Positions 35,111 to 44,091 of a DNA stretch of 64,000 nucleotides are shown here, piece after piece. Made by a program: the position numbers and the translations under genes. Numbering within the stretch: the first letter of the stretch is position 1; the number at the start of each line of letters is the position of its first letter. The stretch comes from Bacillus tequilensis KCTC 13622. Lineage in GTDB: Bacteria; Bacillota; Bacilli; Bacillales; Bacillaceae. The DNA lies in contig NZ_AYTO01000007.1 in the NCBI RefSeq assembly GCF_000507145.1, positions 186,001 to 250,000 of the forward strand, read 5' to 3'. Under the pieces are notes generated by a model. It searched no databases. It was not told where the DNA came from and saw nothing but the letters and a program-made list of their open reading frames with translations.

Positions 35111-36463
35111 TCACTTGACACTCAGCATATTTGCTGTTTTTAATGCGATACGCACTGATTTTCGATTTAACGTGCCCTGATACTTTTTGACCTTGTTCTT
35201 GAGATCTTTAATGGTTTTTTCCTTTTGGGCGTTTTCTAATACCATAAGCGCTTCCCAGCGTTTCGCTGTTTCTGTGGAACTGCAGCCGCTAACTGTAGTC
35301 ACAGGAGGAAGAAGCTTCGTGTTAGATAGTTTTTCGTCAAAAGGAACAGTATCAAGTATCGCTTTCTCTTTATAAATATGATCAAGCTCATTTTGATCCA
35401 GAAAGCTGATGAAATGGTCAAAGTTTTGTGCTTGCCGTTTTTCAGGCTGATGAAAATCAAGGGTTTCAATTAGTTGTGACAGTTTTGTCTTCTCTGTGAT
35501 CTCATTGGCCATGACATGCGTTAACTGATGATACTCAGCTAATTCCCGCATTCTGGCGTCTTTCGGGAGCAGCAGGCTTGGTGTTCCGGCAATCGTTGCT
35601 GCGATATTCCCATGCAGCCTTGCACCGAAGCTTAAATCAGCTTGTCTCAGGAAATCCAGCCAAGTCGGCACATTTAAAAAGAACCGGACTCTATCATTTT
35701 GGTAAGCCGGGTCTTCCATGCTGACCGGGTAATTATCGGCAGGCTTCGCTAAGGCAGGCGCACCTGCATATGTCAGAATCATCTCTTTTCGCCATTGCGG
35801 GATAAAGTAATGATTCGGGAACTCTTTCATGCTTCTCGTAATGAAGTCCAGCACATGCTTAGGAGACAGCTTTGATGAGTTAACCGTCACCATTGATTCA
35901 AATGTAATATTGGTTTCTCTTATCTTCAATTCCCTTCCAAACGCATACATCGAAGGACAGCCAATTACCGTATGGTCAATCCCTTCACGGAATCCTAATC
36001 TGGAAAGGTATTTCGCTGTAATTTCACCGCGGACACCAATCATATTGGATCTCTCCAGCACGGCACTCACAAACGCCTTTACATCCTCATCAAAAGGAAA
36101 ACCTTCATTTAATTTTGGTTCAAATGGCGCCCGCAGCCCAACACCAATCACAACAACCGGAATGGTTAGTTTCTTTATCAATTGGGTATATTTCCTTAAA
36201 GAAGGCACGAAATCCTTTCGGAATGCATCTGCCAGCGGGATAATATACATATCATATGTTTTATTCATTTCCTCAGCATCCGCCGGATTAATCCGATAAT
36301 AATCAGGAGTAATCGTTGTTCCCTCTTTCATCAGCGTGCGAAACACACTGTAGGCATATACTAAGTTTCCCACGTTGCCGCCAATAGAGTTGCGAACAAT
36401 CATTTCAGCTGCATTGAATGTATCAAATGGTGATATACCAGCTCTTATTAATATATTTTTCAA
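35111..36463 (-). CDS. Polysaccharide pyruvyl transferase family protein
   Basis: The 450-residue protein starts at TTG 36461-36463 (MKNILIRAGISPFD) with a modest GGGGCAA SD. It shows the PF04230 layout: NSIGGNVGNLVYAYSVFRTL, VVIGVGLRAPFEP, NMIGVRGEITAKYLSRLGF, HTVIGCPSMY, then the C-terminal signature SFGARLHGNIAATIAGTPSLLLP. A Lys-rich coiled tail follows. It is longer than YxaB and only distantly similar. Such proteins modify exopolysaccharide or wall glycans, but no other glycan genes are nearby. I do not recall it at this place in 168, so it may be strain-variable cargo. Confidence 0.85.
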   Translation of the reverse strand: MKNILIRAGISPFDTFNAAEMIVRNSIGGNVGNLVYAYSVFRTLMKEGTTITPDYYRINPADAEEMNKTYDMYIIPLADAFRKDFVPSLRKYTQLIKKLTIPVVVIGVGLRAPFEPKLNEGFPFDEDVKAFVSAVLERSNMIGVRGEITAKYLSRLGFREGIDHTVIGCPSMYAFGRELKIRETNITFESMVTVNSSKLSPKHVLDFITRSMKEFPNHYFIPQWRKEMILTYAGAPALAKPADNYPVSMEDPAYQNDRVRFFLNVPTWLDFLRQADLSFGARLHGNIAATIAGTPSLLLPKDARMRELAEYHQLTHVMANEITEKTKLSQLIETLDFHQPEKRQAQNFDHFISFLDQNELDHIYKEKAILDTVPFDEKLSNTKLLPPVTTVSGCSSTETAKRWEALMVLENAQKEKTIKDLKNKVKKYQGTLNRKSVRIALKTANMLSVK

Positions 36464-36691
36464 TGTGATGTTGCCCCTTCCTCGCCAAATTTTAATCAGG
36501 AGATGTGCTTAGGGAACTCAATCATAATCTTAAACTCTTCAGCCGGACACCCTCTTTCATCCCTTTTTACTCACAAACTCTCTTTCTTCTATTAAATTAT
36601 ACAAAAAAGCATCTTACAGGTGAAATCATAACATAGCGATCAGCATTGGTAATCTATTCCCATCAACGGGTATCAGAACACATCACATCAA

Positions 36692-36728
36692 AAAACCCGA
36701 ACCGGCAAAAGTGCACCATTCGGGTCGC
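36692..36728 (-). terminator. Terminator left over from bglA
   Basis: On the minus strand CCCGAA and TTCGGG arms are followed by TTTTTTG, just downstream of the bglA remnant's stop. Confidence 0.65.
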
Positions 36729-36731
36729 AGC

Positions 36732-36890
36732 TTACAATTCCTCGCCACTCGTTTGAATGACGTTTATATATCGCTTCATCGATCCGTTTCCTTCATTGTC
36801 TCGAGCAACATAGATCATGATTTCATTTCGCCTGTTATAAAGGAGACGATTTCAGTAATGCCCCAAGTCGTATAGCGGTTTAAACATAGC
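36732..36890 (-). pseudogene. bglA: C-terminal remnant of bglA (6-phospho-beta-glucosidase)
   Basis: In two minus-strand frames separated by a frameshift the sequence reads YTTWGITEIVSFITGEM and then IYVARDNEGNGSMKR ... NVIQTSGEEL before a stop at 36732-36734. This is the C-terminal end of GH1 6-phospho-beta-glucosidases (Y.pWG..D.VS..TGEM.KRYGFIYVD.DNEGNGS..R..K.SF.WY..VI..NGEEL) with internal deletions. In 168 bglA lies next to ahpF as I remember, which supports the assignment. The gene is dead. Confidence 0.75.
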
Positions 36891-37039
36891 TTTATGTTGT
36901 CATGAGCAATCCTTTTTCTTTTACTAACCCTTCAGTAAAAAAAGTAGTGTTCGTAAGCAGAAAGCTATTAGTGATGTACTAGAATGAAAAGTCTCATCAA
37001 TTGAAAATGTATATAGAGGCAGTTCGATATGATGAAATT

Positions 37040-37480
37040 TTAGTTATTTCTTAATGTAAGGGTTTAACAGGCGAAACGTTTCTGTTAGTATGGCAACCAA
37101 AGCTAGCAGGTGCCTTAGCCCTCCCAGTTTCACCTCTGATGCTGCAGAATCCCAAGCAGCATACAAAATTGAAAACCTCAACAATAGTGAGCTGATGTTG
37201 ACGTTCGAGCATGCAGATGTTCATATTGATAGATGGAAATGCAACTCTAAAAGATCATGTAACCAGCAAAGAGCAAATTCTCTCCAAAAGCTCAATTGAC
37301 AAAAGTGGTGATCCTGTTACACTACGATACAAAAGAATTGATCATGGTGCTTTGATCAAAGCAGTAAACCAAAACTCTGACTGGTGTAGGTATACTGGGT
37401 TTTGCAGGAGCTACCGTAGGAACAGTCACAATACCCGGCATTGCCAATGACAGGCGCTGCTGCATCTTGCTTCTAATATA
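37040..37480 (+). pseudogene. Multiply frameshifted remnant of a secreted, possibly bacteriocin-like protein
   Basis: Pieces in three frames read in order as one degraded protein. First comes a signal-peptide-like KLAGALALPVSPLML (about 37096-37140), then AAESQAAYKIENLNNSELMLTFEHADV, then LIDGNATLKDHVTSKEQIL...GALIKAVNQNSDW. It ends with a Gly-rich hydrophobic stretch GVGILGFAGATVGTVTIPGIA (about 37386-37450). Signal, polar pro-region and glycine-zipper hydrophobic end resemble precursors of membrane-active peptides. The family is not recognised. Confidence 0.45.
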
Positions 37481-37516
37481 GAACTCTTCTAACACTATTT
37501 ATGGAAGGCGGCCGAC

Positions 37517-37678
37517 ATGTACAAAATCATCATTCCTGCCATACTAGCGATCTTTGCGCTCTGGATACTCTTACAGATTTCCCTAGAGATGAGCATCGTT
37601 AAGAATCCAATGAACTACTTTATTGCATTCAATATCTTTTTCCTTTTTATAAAGATGGTGAAAGAAAAACAACAATAG
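37517..37678 (+). CDS. 53-residue hydrophobic membrane peptide, possible immunity protein
   Basis: ATG 37517 follows GGAAGGCGG and encodes MYKIIIPAILAIFALWILLQ..., two hydrophobic helices separated by SLEMSIVKNPMN and ending FIKMVKEKQQ. It lies about 40 bp after the degraded secreted-protein remnant. Small two-helix membrane proteins next to bacteriocin genes are often immunity factors, so it may be an orphan immunity gene. No homologue is recognised with certainty. Confidence 0.55.
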   Translation: MYKIIIPAILAIFALWILLQISLEMSIVKNPMNYFIAFNIFFLFIKMVKEKQQ

Positions 37679-37771
37679 TTTGGGCGATGCAAGCAGGAAG
37701 ACACCTTCTCCCTAACAAAATCATCAGTACACATGGATTTATCTCGCGTTTTAACGATATATAGGTGCACA

Positions 37772-37800
37772 CAAAAAGCTACTTCACTGAGAAGTAGCTC
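37772..37800 (-). terminator. Terminator of the yyd operon
   Basis: Read on the minus strand, GAGCTACTTC TCAGT GAAGTAGCT is followed by TTTTTG, just beyond the yydJ stop. Confidence 0.85.
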
Positions 37801-37806
37801 CCTTTA

Positions 37807-38529
37807 TCATATGCCCATTTTGATCCATCTGGTTTTAGAAAAGCGAAGTATAATCGCATTTATGATAATGATCGAAACTAAATACAAAATAATAAATAAA
37901 ATATCATTATTCCCAAGTGCCATGTTATCAGATTGAAGCACTCTTTCTATTCGCGGATACATAGTGTTACCCGCTTCAAAAGGAGCGATAAAACCAAACG
38001 TTTTATTGCTTATAGCTACTAAAATAACAGAAGTAATCCAATAAACGATACTGACACCTATACTAATTAATATATTAGGACATAGCATGCTTATGGTTCC
38101 AATAATTAAAATATACTGCAGTATAACCGCAGAAAATAAAAATAACAATAAAGTAAAATGCGAAAAATCATGGTACGTCAACGATATGACTAGCAACCCT
38201 AGCCCAATAAACACAAAACATTCCAAAAATAAAACAGCTATCTTTTTATAAAAGAAAGTATAGATGTTCTCTCCAATTAATTTGTAAAAGAGAATATTTT
38301 TGTTTGTATACTCTCTATTAATAAAGAAAGCTATAACAAATGAAAATAACATCAAACCAAACTGAGTCGCAACGGTATAGGAGCTAAAGAAAAACATCTC
38401 GGGTGTAACATTGCTGACTTTGTCGATTCCAACAAGTAAAAAATATCCCAGTAAAAATAAAAATACGAACATAGATCCTAAAATAATGAAAACTTTGTTG
38501 CTAATACTTTTTTTAAACTCTAATTTCAT
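37807..38529 (-). CDS. yydJ: YydJ (EpeB), permease of the epipeptide-responsive ABC transporter
   Basis: The 240-residue protein has six hydrophobic segments typical of an ABC-2 type permease and no soluble domain. It follows yydI by 20 bp and ends the operon. YydIJ are known as an ABC transporter associated with export of, or self-protection against, the YydF-derived epipeptide. Confidence 0.92.
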   Translation of the reverse strand: MKLEFKKSISNKVFIILGSMFVFLFLLGYFLLVGIDKVSNVTPEMFFFSSYTVATQFGLMLFSFVIAFFINREYTNKNILFYKLIGENIYTFFYKKIAVLFLECFVFIGLGLLVISLTYHDFSHFTLLLFLFSAVILQYILIIGTISMLCPNILISIGVSIVYWITSVILVAISNKTFGFIAPFEAGNTMYPRIERVLQSDNMALGNNDILFIILYLVSIIIINAIILRFSKTRWIKMGI

Positions 38530-38549
38530 CTTAAGCCCCCACTGTTTAC

Positions 38550-39179
38550 TTACTCATTTATATACACTTCAATTAATTTATCCACTGAATGATATTGCCG
38601 AATTTTCTGGTGATTAAATATGTAATAGTCCCCTTCTATCGCCTTTAAATCAGACAAATCATGTGTAATATTAATGATAATCTTATCTGGGTTCTCCTGG
38701 ATATACTTTTTTAAGAAGCCATGGATCTCTATAACCGTTTTTTTGTCTAATGAATTCGTTATTTCATCTAAAACAATAATATTTTTATCCTCTAATAAGA
38801 AACTAAGCAATTTTAGTTTTTGCTTTTGCCCATCACTCAAATTTTTGATCAGAATTTTCCCATCTATATTATCAAGATTAAGTAAATGTGCAATCTTATT
38901 TAGCATTTCCGAACCAAACTTTTCACTCAAAAAGTGTAATAAAAAGTCCTTAGAAACATCATTAGGTATATTCGATGAGCTGGATATTAAAGAAACATTT
39001 TGTCGAATATCTCTGCCGATTCGTTTGCTATTATTCAACAAAAAGTCTTTAGCAAGCTGTGATTTGCCGACTCCATTTTTTCCGACGACATGGTTGATTT
39101 TCCCACTCGAAAAATGTAAGTCAGTGTCCTGAAGTAAGGTTTTGCCCTTCACTTTTAAAGTATAATTCGCTATATTCAT
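38550..39179 (-). CDS. yydI: YydI (EpeA), ATPase of the epipeptide ABC transporter
   Basis: The 209-residue ABC ATPase has Walker A GKNGVGKSQLA, signature LSDGQKQKLKL, Walker B IIVLDEITNSLD and H-loop NITHDLSD. ATG 39177-39179 is preferred over the codon two triplets upstream because it gives the family start MNIANYTL. Acts with YydJ at the membrane. Confidence 0.93.
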   Translation of the reverse strand: MNIANYTLKVKGKTLLQDTDLHFSSGKINHVVGKNGVGKSQLAKDFLLNNSKRIGRDIRQNVSLISSSSNIPNDVSKDFLLHFLSEKFGSEMLNKIAHLLNLDNIDGKILIKNLSDGQKQKLKLLSFLLEDKNIIVLDEITNSLDKKTVIEIHGFLKKYIQENPDKIIINITHDLSDLKAIEGDYYIFNHQKIRQYHSVDKLIEVYINE

Positions 39180-39336
39180 ATGCATACTCCTAGGAAATAT
39201 TTACATAAATAAAGAGACGCCTTTTTCTTTGTTAATTAATTAATACTGTTTTTATTTTTGAGGTACCTCTTTCGTTTCCGATTCAGCACTGGAAGAAGAA
39301 ATGTTTTTTCGATGATTAATTTGGAGATCTTTTACT

Positions 39337-40095
39337 CTATTTTGCAATATATAAGATCCAATGCACAACGGAATTTACCGCAAGTCCAATTCCTATAACT
39401 TGAATAGTAAGGACTAACCAATGATTTGTTTTAAAGCGACTATATTCGTCTAAGCTAAGAAAAGCCAAAAGAATTTTGTAACCATCAGAATTCAATATTG
39501 GAACTAAGTTCCACAGTAAAGTTGATGAGAATAGCATAAATGCTACCGTTAAAGATTCACTGGAAATTGTAAATTGATTTATTATTTCTAGCATATTAAT
39601 TATAAAATAATTGATAAACAAGCCGAATAAATGAACGATTATCTTTTCATTTCTGGACAGCATGTAGGTTTCATTCAATTGGACATAAAAAGCAGGGAAA
39701 ACATAAAAATTGAGTTTAAAGCCAACTTTGTCAAAGTTTTTCCCGAAAAACTTTAAAGAATAAATATGTCCCAATTCATGAAGCACTATATTCATTATAA
39801 AGTAAAAAGCTATAATTATCCACATTTCCCATCCAAATATTACAGAAGTTAACTCTTTCTGCAATTTAATCAAATGAATATAATTCAACATGAACATTAT
39901 GGCCGTAAAAGATAAGAACAAGTAAAAAAATTTTGTTGACACTCTCTCTTTATAAGTTTCAAAATATGATAATTGTTCATCTGTAAGAGAATCTAAGTTT
40001 TTCTTATAATAATCACCACTTATTTTGTCTTTTATAAAAACGTTTTTTTGTACAATCACTTCATATTTCTCATCTTCATACTTCAAAATTTTCAT
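39337..40095 (-). CDS. yydH: YydH (EpeP), membrane zinc protease of the M50 (site-2 protease) type
   Basis: The 252-residue protein has about six membrane helices and the zinc motif VLHELGHIYSL (HExxH, about residue 102-106), with NSDG near the third helix pair supplying a second Asp ligand as in site-2 proteases. It is thought to cleave modified YydF precursor. The start overlaps the end of yydG by 20 nt, implying translational coupling. Confidence 0.93.
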   Translation of the reverse strand: MKILKYEDEKYEVIVQKNVFIKDKISGDYYKKNLDSLTDEQLSYFETYKERVSTKFFYLFLSFTAIMFMLNYIHLIKLQKELTSVIFGWEMWIIIAFYFIMNIVLHELGHIYSLKFFGKNFDKVGFKLNFYVFPAFYVQLNETYMLSRNEKIIVHLFGLFINYFIINMLEIINQFTISSESLTVAFMLFSSTLLWNLVPILNSDGYKILLAFLSLDEYSRFKTNHWLVLTIQVIGIGLAVNSVVHWILYIAK

Positions 40096-41035
40096 AATAA
40101 TATTTTTCCATGTGAGGATAAAAGTAGTTTATTTTTTCAGCGGAGTTGAATAGAGAACCACAAACACCACAAATTGAAGAAAATTCATAAGGGATATCAA
40201 ATTCTTCTATTTTATTGTTTTCTTTTAAAATATCCAAGAACCATTTGAATCCTTCTTTCCTAAGAATAAATAATAGCAAGTTTGAATTTAACTTTTCTAC
40301 TGTTCTTTCAAAATTCTGATTATATTCTTCTCTTAAGGTTATTTTTGTTTCAAAAATAGCAGGTGAACAACACGGATAAATCTCTCCGTCATGATGATAT
40401 ACAATCTCATATCCGGGACAATATAAGGAATCATCATCATCAAGATTGTGAAACTTATGTATATTTTCTGGCCTAATCCTAGTTCTGGCAGCACCAACTG
40501 ATATCATTGGAAATTTTGTAATCTTTACACCTAAGATTGAATCACCCAAATCCTCCAAAATATGGTTTGACATCTTGTCTTTAGTAACTGCCATATTAAG
40601 AGAAATATCAATATCAGGGTATTTCCTGCTATGCTCTAATATGTTTTTAATACTGGACGATTTGACAAATGGAGCGTGATACTCATCATAACTTATAGTT
40701 AAGGCTACAACATTTAACGAATTCATATCATAAAAGTATTCTTGAACCCTTTTCCTGCTGACACCCCAAAATCCATTAGAAATCAACGTTATTTGTTTTT
40801 CATATGGTTTAATGATTTCCATTAGTTCTTTCAAAAATATATAGTCTAAAAAAATTTCCCCACCTGTAAAAGAAATCACTTGAATGGTTTTATTTTTTGC
40901 AAATTCAGTAACTAAGTCTCTTATATAATCCTTTTCCATCTTAATTGTGGAAGTTGGTGAACTAGAAAAACAACAATGATCACAAGACGCATTACACTTA
41001 GAATCTAAATTGATTGATACTGTTTTATCATACAT
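40076..41035 (-). CDS. yydG: YydG (EpeE), radical SAM peptide epimerase
   Basis: The 319-residue protein binds the radical-SAM cluster through CNASCDHC (C14-x3-C18-x2-C21). Later Cys clusters (CPGYEIVYHHDGEIYPCC and CGVCG) would hold an auxiliary cluster. It is known to convert L-Val and L-Ile in YydF into D-Val and D-allo-Ile. It lies 57 bp downstream of yydF with a hairpin in between. Confidence 0.95.
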   Translation of the reverse strand: MYDKTVSINLDSKCNASCDHCCFSSSPTSTIKMEKDYIRDLVTEFAKNKTIQVISFTGGEIFLDYIFLKELMEIIKPYEKQITLISNGFWGVSRKRVQEYFYDMNSLNVVALTISYDEYHAPFVKSSSIKNILEHSRKYPDIDISLNMAVTKDKMSNHILEDLGDSILGVKITKFPMISVGAARTRIRPENIHKFHNLDDDDSLYCPGYEIVYHHDGEIYPCCSPAIFETKITLREEYNQNFERTVEKLNSNLLLFILRKEGFKWFLDILKENNKIEEFDIPYEFSSICGVCGSLFNSAEKINYFYPHMEKYYYENFEV

Positions 41036-41056
41036 GATTAATCCCCCTGAAAAATG

Positions 41057-41084
41057 ATAAAGGAGAGTTAAACTCTCCTTTATA
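41057..41084 (-). terminator. Hairpin between yydF and yydG, likely attenuator
   Basis: AAAGGAGAG and CTCTCCTTT arms around TTAAA, followed on the minus strand by a weak T tract (ATCATTTTTC). It would give more yydF than processing-enzyme transcript. Confidence 0.6.
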
Positions 41085-41092
41085 CCCCCAAA

Positions 41093-41242
41093 TTAATGAC
41101 CACTTCCAAGAATCCAGCGATTTTCTTTTGATTTTACAAAGTACCAAAGGTCATTCACTTTTGCTAACTTCTGTGATTCGTCTAATAGTCCCTTAAACTC
41201 TAAATTTTTTACAGGTTCATTGTTTGTGTTTTCCTTTTTCAT
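41093..41242 (-). CDS. yydF: YydF (EpeX), epipeptide precursor
   Basis: The 49-residue peptide starts at ATG 41240-41242 behind GGAGGGGAG: MKKENTNNEPVKNLEF as leader, then the core region ending WYFVKSKENRWILGSGH. In the known product the last 17 residues are released with D-Val and D-allo-Ile at the epimerised positions (FV and WI). It inhibits growth of B. subtilis by disturbing the membrane and triggers the LiaRS response. The core is identical to what I remember for 168; the leader has a few changes. Confidence 0.95.
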   Translation of the reverse strand: MKKENTNNEPVKNLEFKGLLDESQKLAKVNDLWYFVKSKENRWILGSGH

Positions 41243-41274
41243 AATCTCCCCTCCTTCTCTACTAATATAAACCA

Positions 41275-41303
41275 ATTATTCCATATAGTTCAATGTGAGT
41301 CAA
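41275..41303 (-). promoter_or_regulatory. Promoter of yydFGHIJ
   Basis: On the minus strand TTGACT (41303-41298), a 17-bp spacer and AATAAT (41280-41275) fit a sigma-A promoter 33 bp before the yydF start. Confidence 0.7.
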
Positions 41304-41752
41304 CACATTAGACTAAAAAATCAGAATATTTTTTCTGGTTATAGGATATATCACTCATTCTCCTTTGATATAGATCCACTGAAACCTATATCATATAGAT
41401 TAAAAGTCACAGGTCGCCTCCGAATCATTAATAGACTGCAAATGGTAAACAAATGATTGTTACCATAGTAATACAAACCTTTCAGCCTAACCCCGAATCA
41501 AATATAGCTCACTCCGTGGATACTGTTGCTTAAAGGATTTTTGAGCTCTCTTGCTTTCTCTCTATTTTCCGCTTTTATTAATTCCACACTCATCTCTGCA
41601 CCTCTTTCCCTCATTTCAATTGTCACAAAAAGCAGTTATGAGGTACTATCATATCAAGGTCCAATGTTTAAAAATAATGCCATACTTTTAAATTCACCTT
41701 ATCATGCACATGCTCATAAATAGGGGTTATTCTAAAAAGGGGATGGACGATT
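41304..41752. other. AT-rich spacer between yydF and fbp
   Basis: No gene is supported. A near-perfect inverted repeat lies at 41443-41465 (TGGTAAACAA against TTGTTACCA). The + strand reading at 41526-41723 has no SD or family resemblance. Confidence 0.5.
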
Positions 41753-43678
41753 TTGGAAAGCAAGTACTTAGATCTACTCGCGCAAAAATACGATTGTGAA
41801 GAAAAAGTGGTAACGGAAATCATCAATTTGAAAGCGATACTGAACCTGCCAAAAGGCACCGAGCATTTTGTCAGTGATTTGCACGGGGAGTATCAGGCCT
41901 TCCAGCACGTGCTCCGCAATGGTTCAGGACGTGTCAAAGAGAAGATACGCGATATTTTCAGCGGCGTCATTTACGATAGAGAAATTGATGAATTAGCGGC
42001 ATTGGTCTATTACCCGGAAGACAAGCTGAAGTTAATCAAACATGACTTTGATGCGAAAGAAGCATTAAACGAGTGGTATAAAGAAACGATTAACCGAATG
42101 ATTAAGCTCGTTTCTTATTGCTCCTCCAAGTATACCCGCTCCAAACTGCGCAAAGCACTGCCTGCCCAGTTTGCTTATATTACGGAGGAGCTGCTATACA
42201 AAACAGAACAAGCTGGCAACAAGGAGCAATATTACTCCGAAATCATTGATCAGATCATTGAGCTTGGCCAGGCTGATAAGCTGATCACCGGCCTTGCATA
42301 CAGCGTTCAGCGGCTGGTGGTCGACCATCTGCATGTTGTCGGCGATATTTACGACCGCGGCCCGCAGCCGGATAGGATTATGGAAGAACTGATCAACTAT
42401 CATTCTGTCGATATTCAATGGGGAAATCACGATGTCCTTTGGATCGGCGCCTATTCCGGTTCCAAAGTATGCCTGGCCAATATTATCCGTATCTGTGCCC
42501 GCTATGACAACCTGGATATTATTGAGGACGTGTACGGCATCAACCTGAGACCGCTGCTGAACCTGGCCGAAAAATATTATGACGATAATCCAGCGTTCCG
42601 TCCAAAGGCAGACGACAACAGGCCAGAGGATGAGATTAAGCAAATCACAAAAATCCATCAAGCGGTTGCCATGATCCAATTCAAGCTCGAGAGCCCGATT
42701 ATCAAGAGACGGCCGAACTTTAATATGGAAGAACGGCTGTTACTCGAGAAAATAGATTATGATAAAAATGAAATTACGCTGCACGGAAAAACATATCAAC
42801 TGGAAAACACCTGCTTTGCGACGGTGAATCCGGAACAGCCAGATCAGCTATTAGAAGAAGAAGCAGAAGTCATAGACAAACTGCTATTCTCTGTCCAGCA
42901 TTCCGAAAAGCTGGGCCGCCATATGAATTTTATGATGAAAAAAGGCAGCCTTTATTTAAAATACAACGGCAACCTGTTGATTCACGGCTGTATTCCTGTC
43001 GATGAAAACGGCAATATGGAAACGATGATGATTGAGGATAAACCGTATGCGGGCCGTGAACTGCTCGATGTGTTTGAACGGTTCTTACGGGAAGCATTTG
43101 CCCACCCGGAAGAAACCGACGATCTGGCGACAGATATGACCTGGTATTTATGGACAGGCGAGCACTCCTCCCTCTTCGGAAAACGCGCCATGACGACATT
43201 TGAGCGGTATTTCATCAAAGAAAAGGAAACGCATAAAGAGAAGAAAAACCCGTATTATTATTTACGCGAAGACGAGGCAACCTGCCGAAACATCCTGGCA
43301 GAATTCGGCCTCAATCCAGATCACGGCCATATCATCAACGGCCATACACCTGTAAAAGAAATCGAAGGAGAAGACCCTATCAAAGCAAACGGAAAAATGA
43401 TCGTCATCGACGGCGGCTTCTCCAAAGCCTACCAATCCACAACAGGCATCGCCGGCTACACGCTGCTATACAACTCCTACGGCATGCAGCTCGTCGCCCA
43501 TAAACACTTCAACTCCAAGGCAGAAGTCCTAAGCACCGGAACCGATGTCTTAACCGTGAAGCGATTAGTGGATAAAGAGCTTGAGCGAAAGAAAGTGAAG
43601 GAAACGAATGTGGGTGAGGAACTGCTGCAGGAGGTTGCGATTTTGGAGAGTTTGCGGGAGTATCGGTATATGAAGTGA
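41753..43678 (+). CDS. fbp: Fbp, class III fructose-1,6-bisphosphatase
   Basis: The 641-residue enzyme starts at TTG 41753 (AAAGGGGAT upstream). The metallophosphatase motifs [40 protein letters not shown] and [10 protein letters not shown] mark the Firmicutes class III FBPase. It dephosphorylates fructose 1,6-bisphosphate in gluconeogenesis and is activated by PEP. The gene forms the stable left border of the variable region that follows. Confidence 0.97.
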   Translation: MESKYLDLLAQKYDCEEKVVTEIINLKAILNLPKGTEHFVSDLHGEYQAFQHVLRNGSGRVKEKIRDIFSGVIYDREIDELAALVYYPEDKLKLIKHDFDAKEALNEWYKETINRMIKLVSYCSSKYTRSKLRKALPAQFAYITEELLYKTEQAGNKEQYYSEIIDQIIELGQADKLITGLAYSVQRLVVDHLHVVGDIYDRGPQPDRIMEELINYHSVDIQWGNHDVLWIGAYSGSKVCLANIIRICARYDNLDIIEDVYGINLRPLLNLAEKYYDDNPAFRPKADDNRPEDEIKQITKIHQAVAMIQFKLESPIIKRRPNFNMEERLLLEKIDYDKNEITLHGKTYQLENTCFATVNPEQPDQLLEEEAEVIDKLLFSVQHSEKLGRHMNFMMKKGSLYLKYNGNLLIHGCIPVDENGNMETMMIEDKPYAGRELLDVFERFLREAFAHPEETDDLATDMTWYLWTGEHSSLFGKRAMTTFERYFIKEKETHKEKKNPYYYLREDEATCRNILAEFGLNPDHGHIINGHTPVKEIEGEDPIKANGKMIVIDGGFSKAYQSTTGIAGYTLLYNSYGMQLVAHKHFNSKAEVLSTGTDVLTVKRLVDKELERKKVKETNVGEELLQEVAILESLREYRYMK

Positions 43679-43819
43679 GGAATATTTAGGGTTCAGAGAT
43701 GATGATATGCTTCCCTTAAAAGTAGACAGATGGAATAAAAAATCTGTTTGCCTTAGGGGAGTTTTTTCAAGGCTGGAAAATGGTACTCAAAGTAAGAATG
43801 TGATCTTGGGAATATTTCA

Positions 43820-43930
43820 ATGAAAGAGGTTGCGAAAAAATATGACATTCGTACCGAATCAATTTGTGAATGGAGAGCGTTGCACGACATAGTCGGCGCT
43901 GAGAGCGAAACGTTAAAAACACCATACTAA
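43820..43930 (+). pseudogene. Transposase-like helix-turn-helix remnant
   Basis: A 36-codon frame reads MKEVAKKYDIRTESICEWRAL..., resembling the N-terminal helix-turn-helix of IS3/IS630-type transposases (EVAxxYGI...I..W). There is no SD and the frame stops soon after. It sits between fbp and the defence-like island, so it may mark a former insertion. The rest of 43679-44040 holds no recognisable gene. Confidence 0.4.
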
Positions 43931-44040
43931 CTCCGGCTCTATCAACGTAACAATCGTCTGACAATGATGCATCTAAGTCTAGCACTTATCAATATTAGCT
44001 GAAAAAATAATGGTTATGATGGTATTAACCTTATGTGTGA

Positions 44041-44072
44041 AAAGACCAAGAATTTTTTCTTGGTCTTCTAAA
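44041..44072 (-). terminator. Terminator downstream of the PHP/ATPase gene
   Basis: AAGACCAAGAA and TTCTTGGTCTT arms are perfectly complementary; the minus strand continues TTCAC after TTTT. Confidence 0.75.
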
Positions 44073-44091
44073 AAATTATATTGTTTATAGT

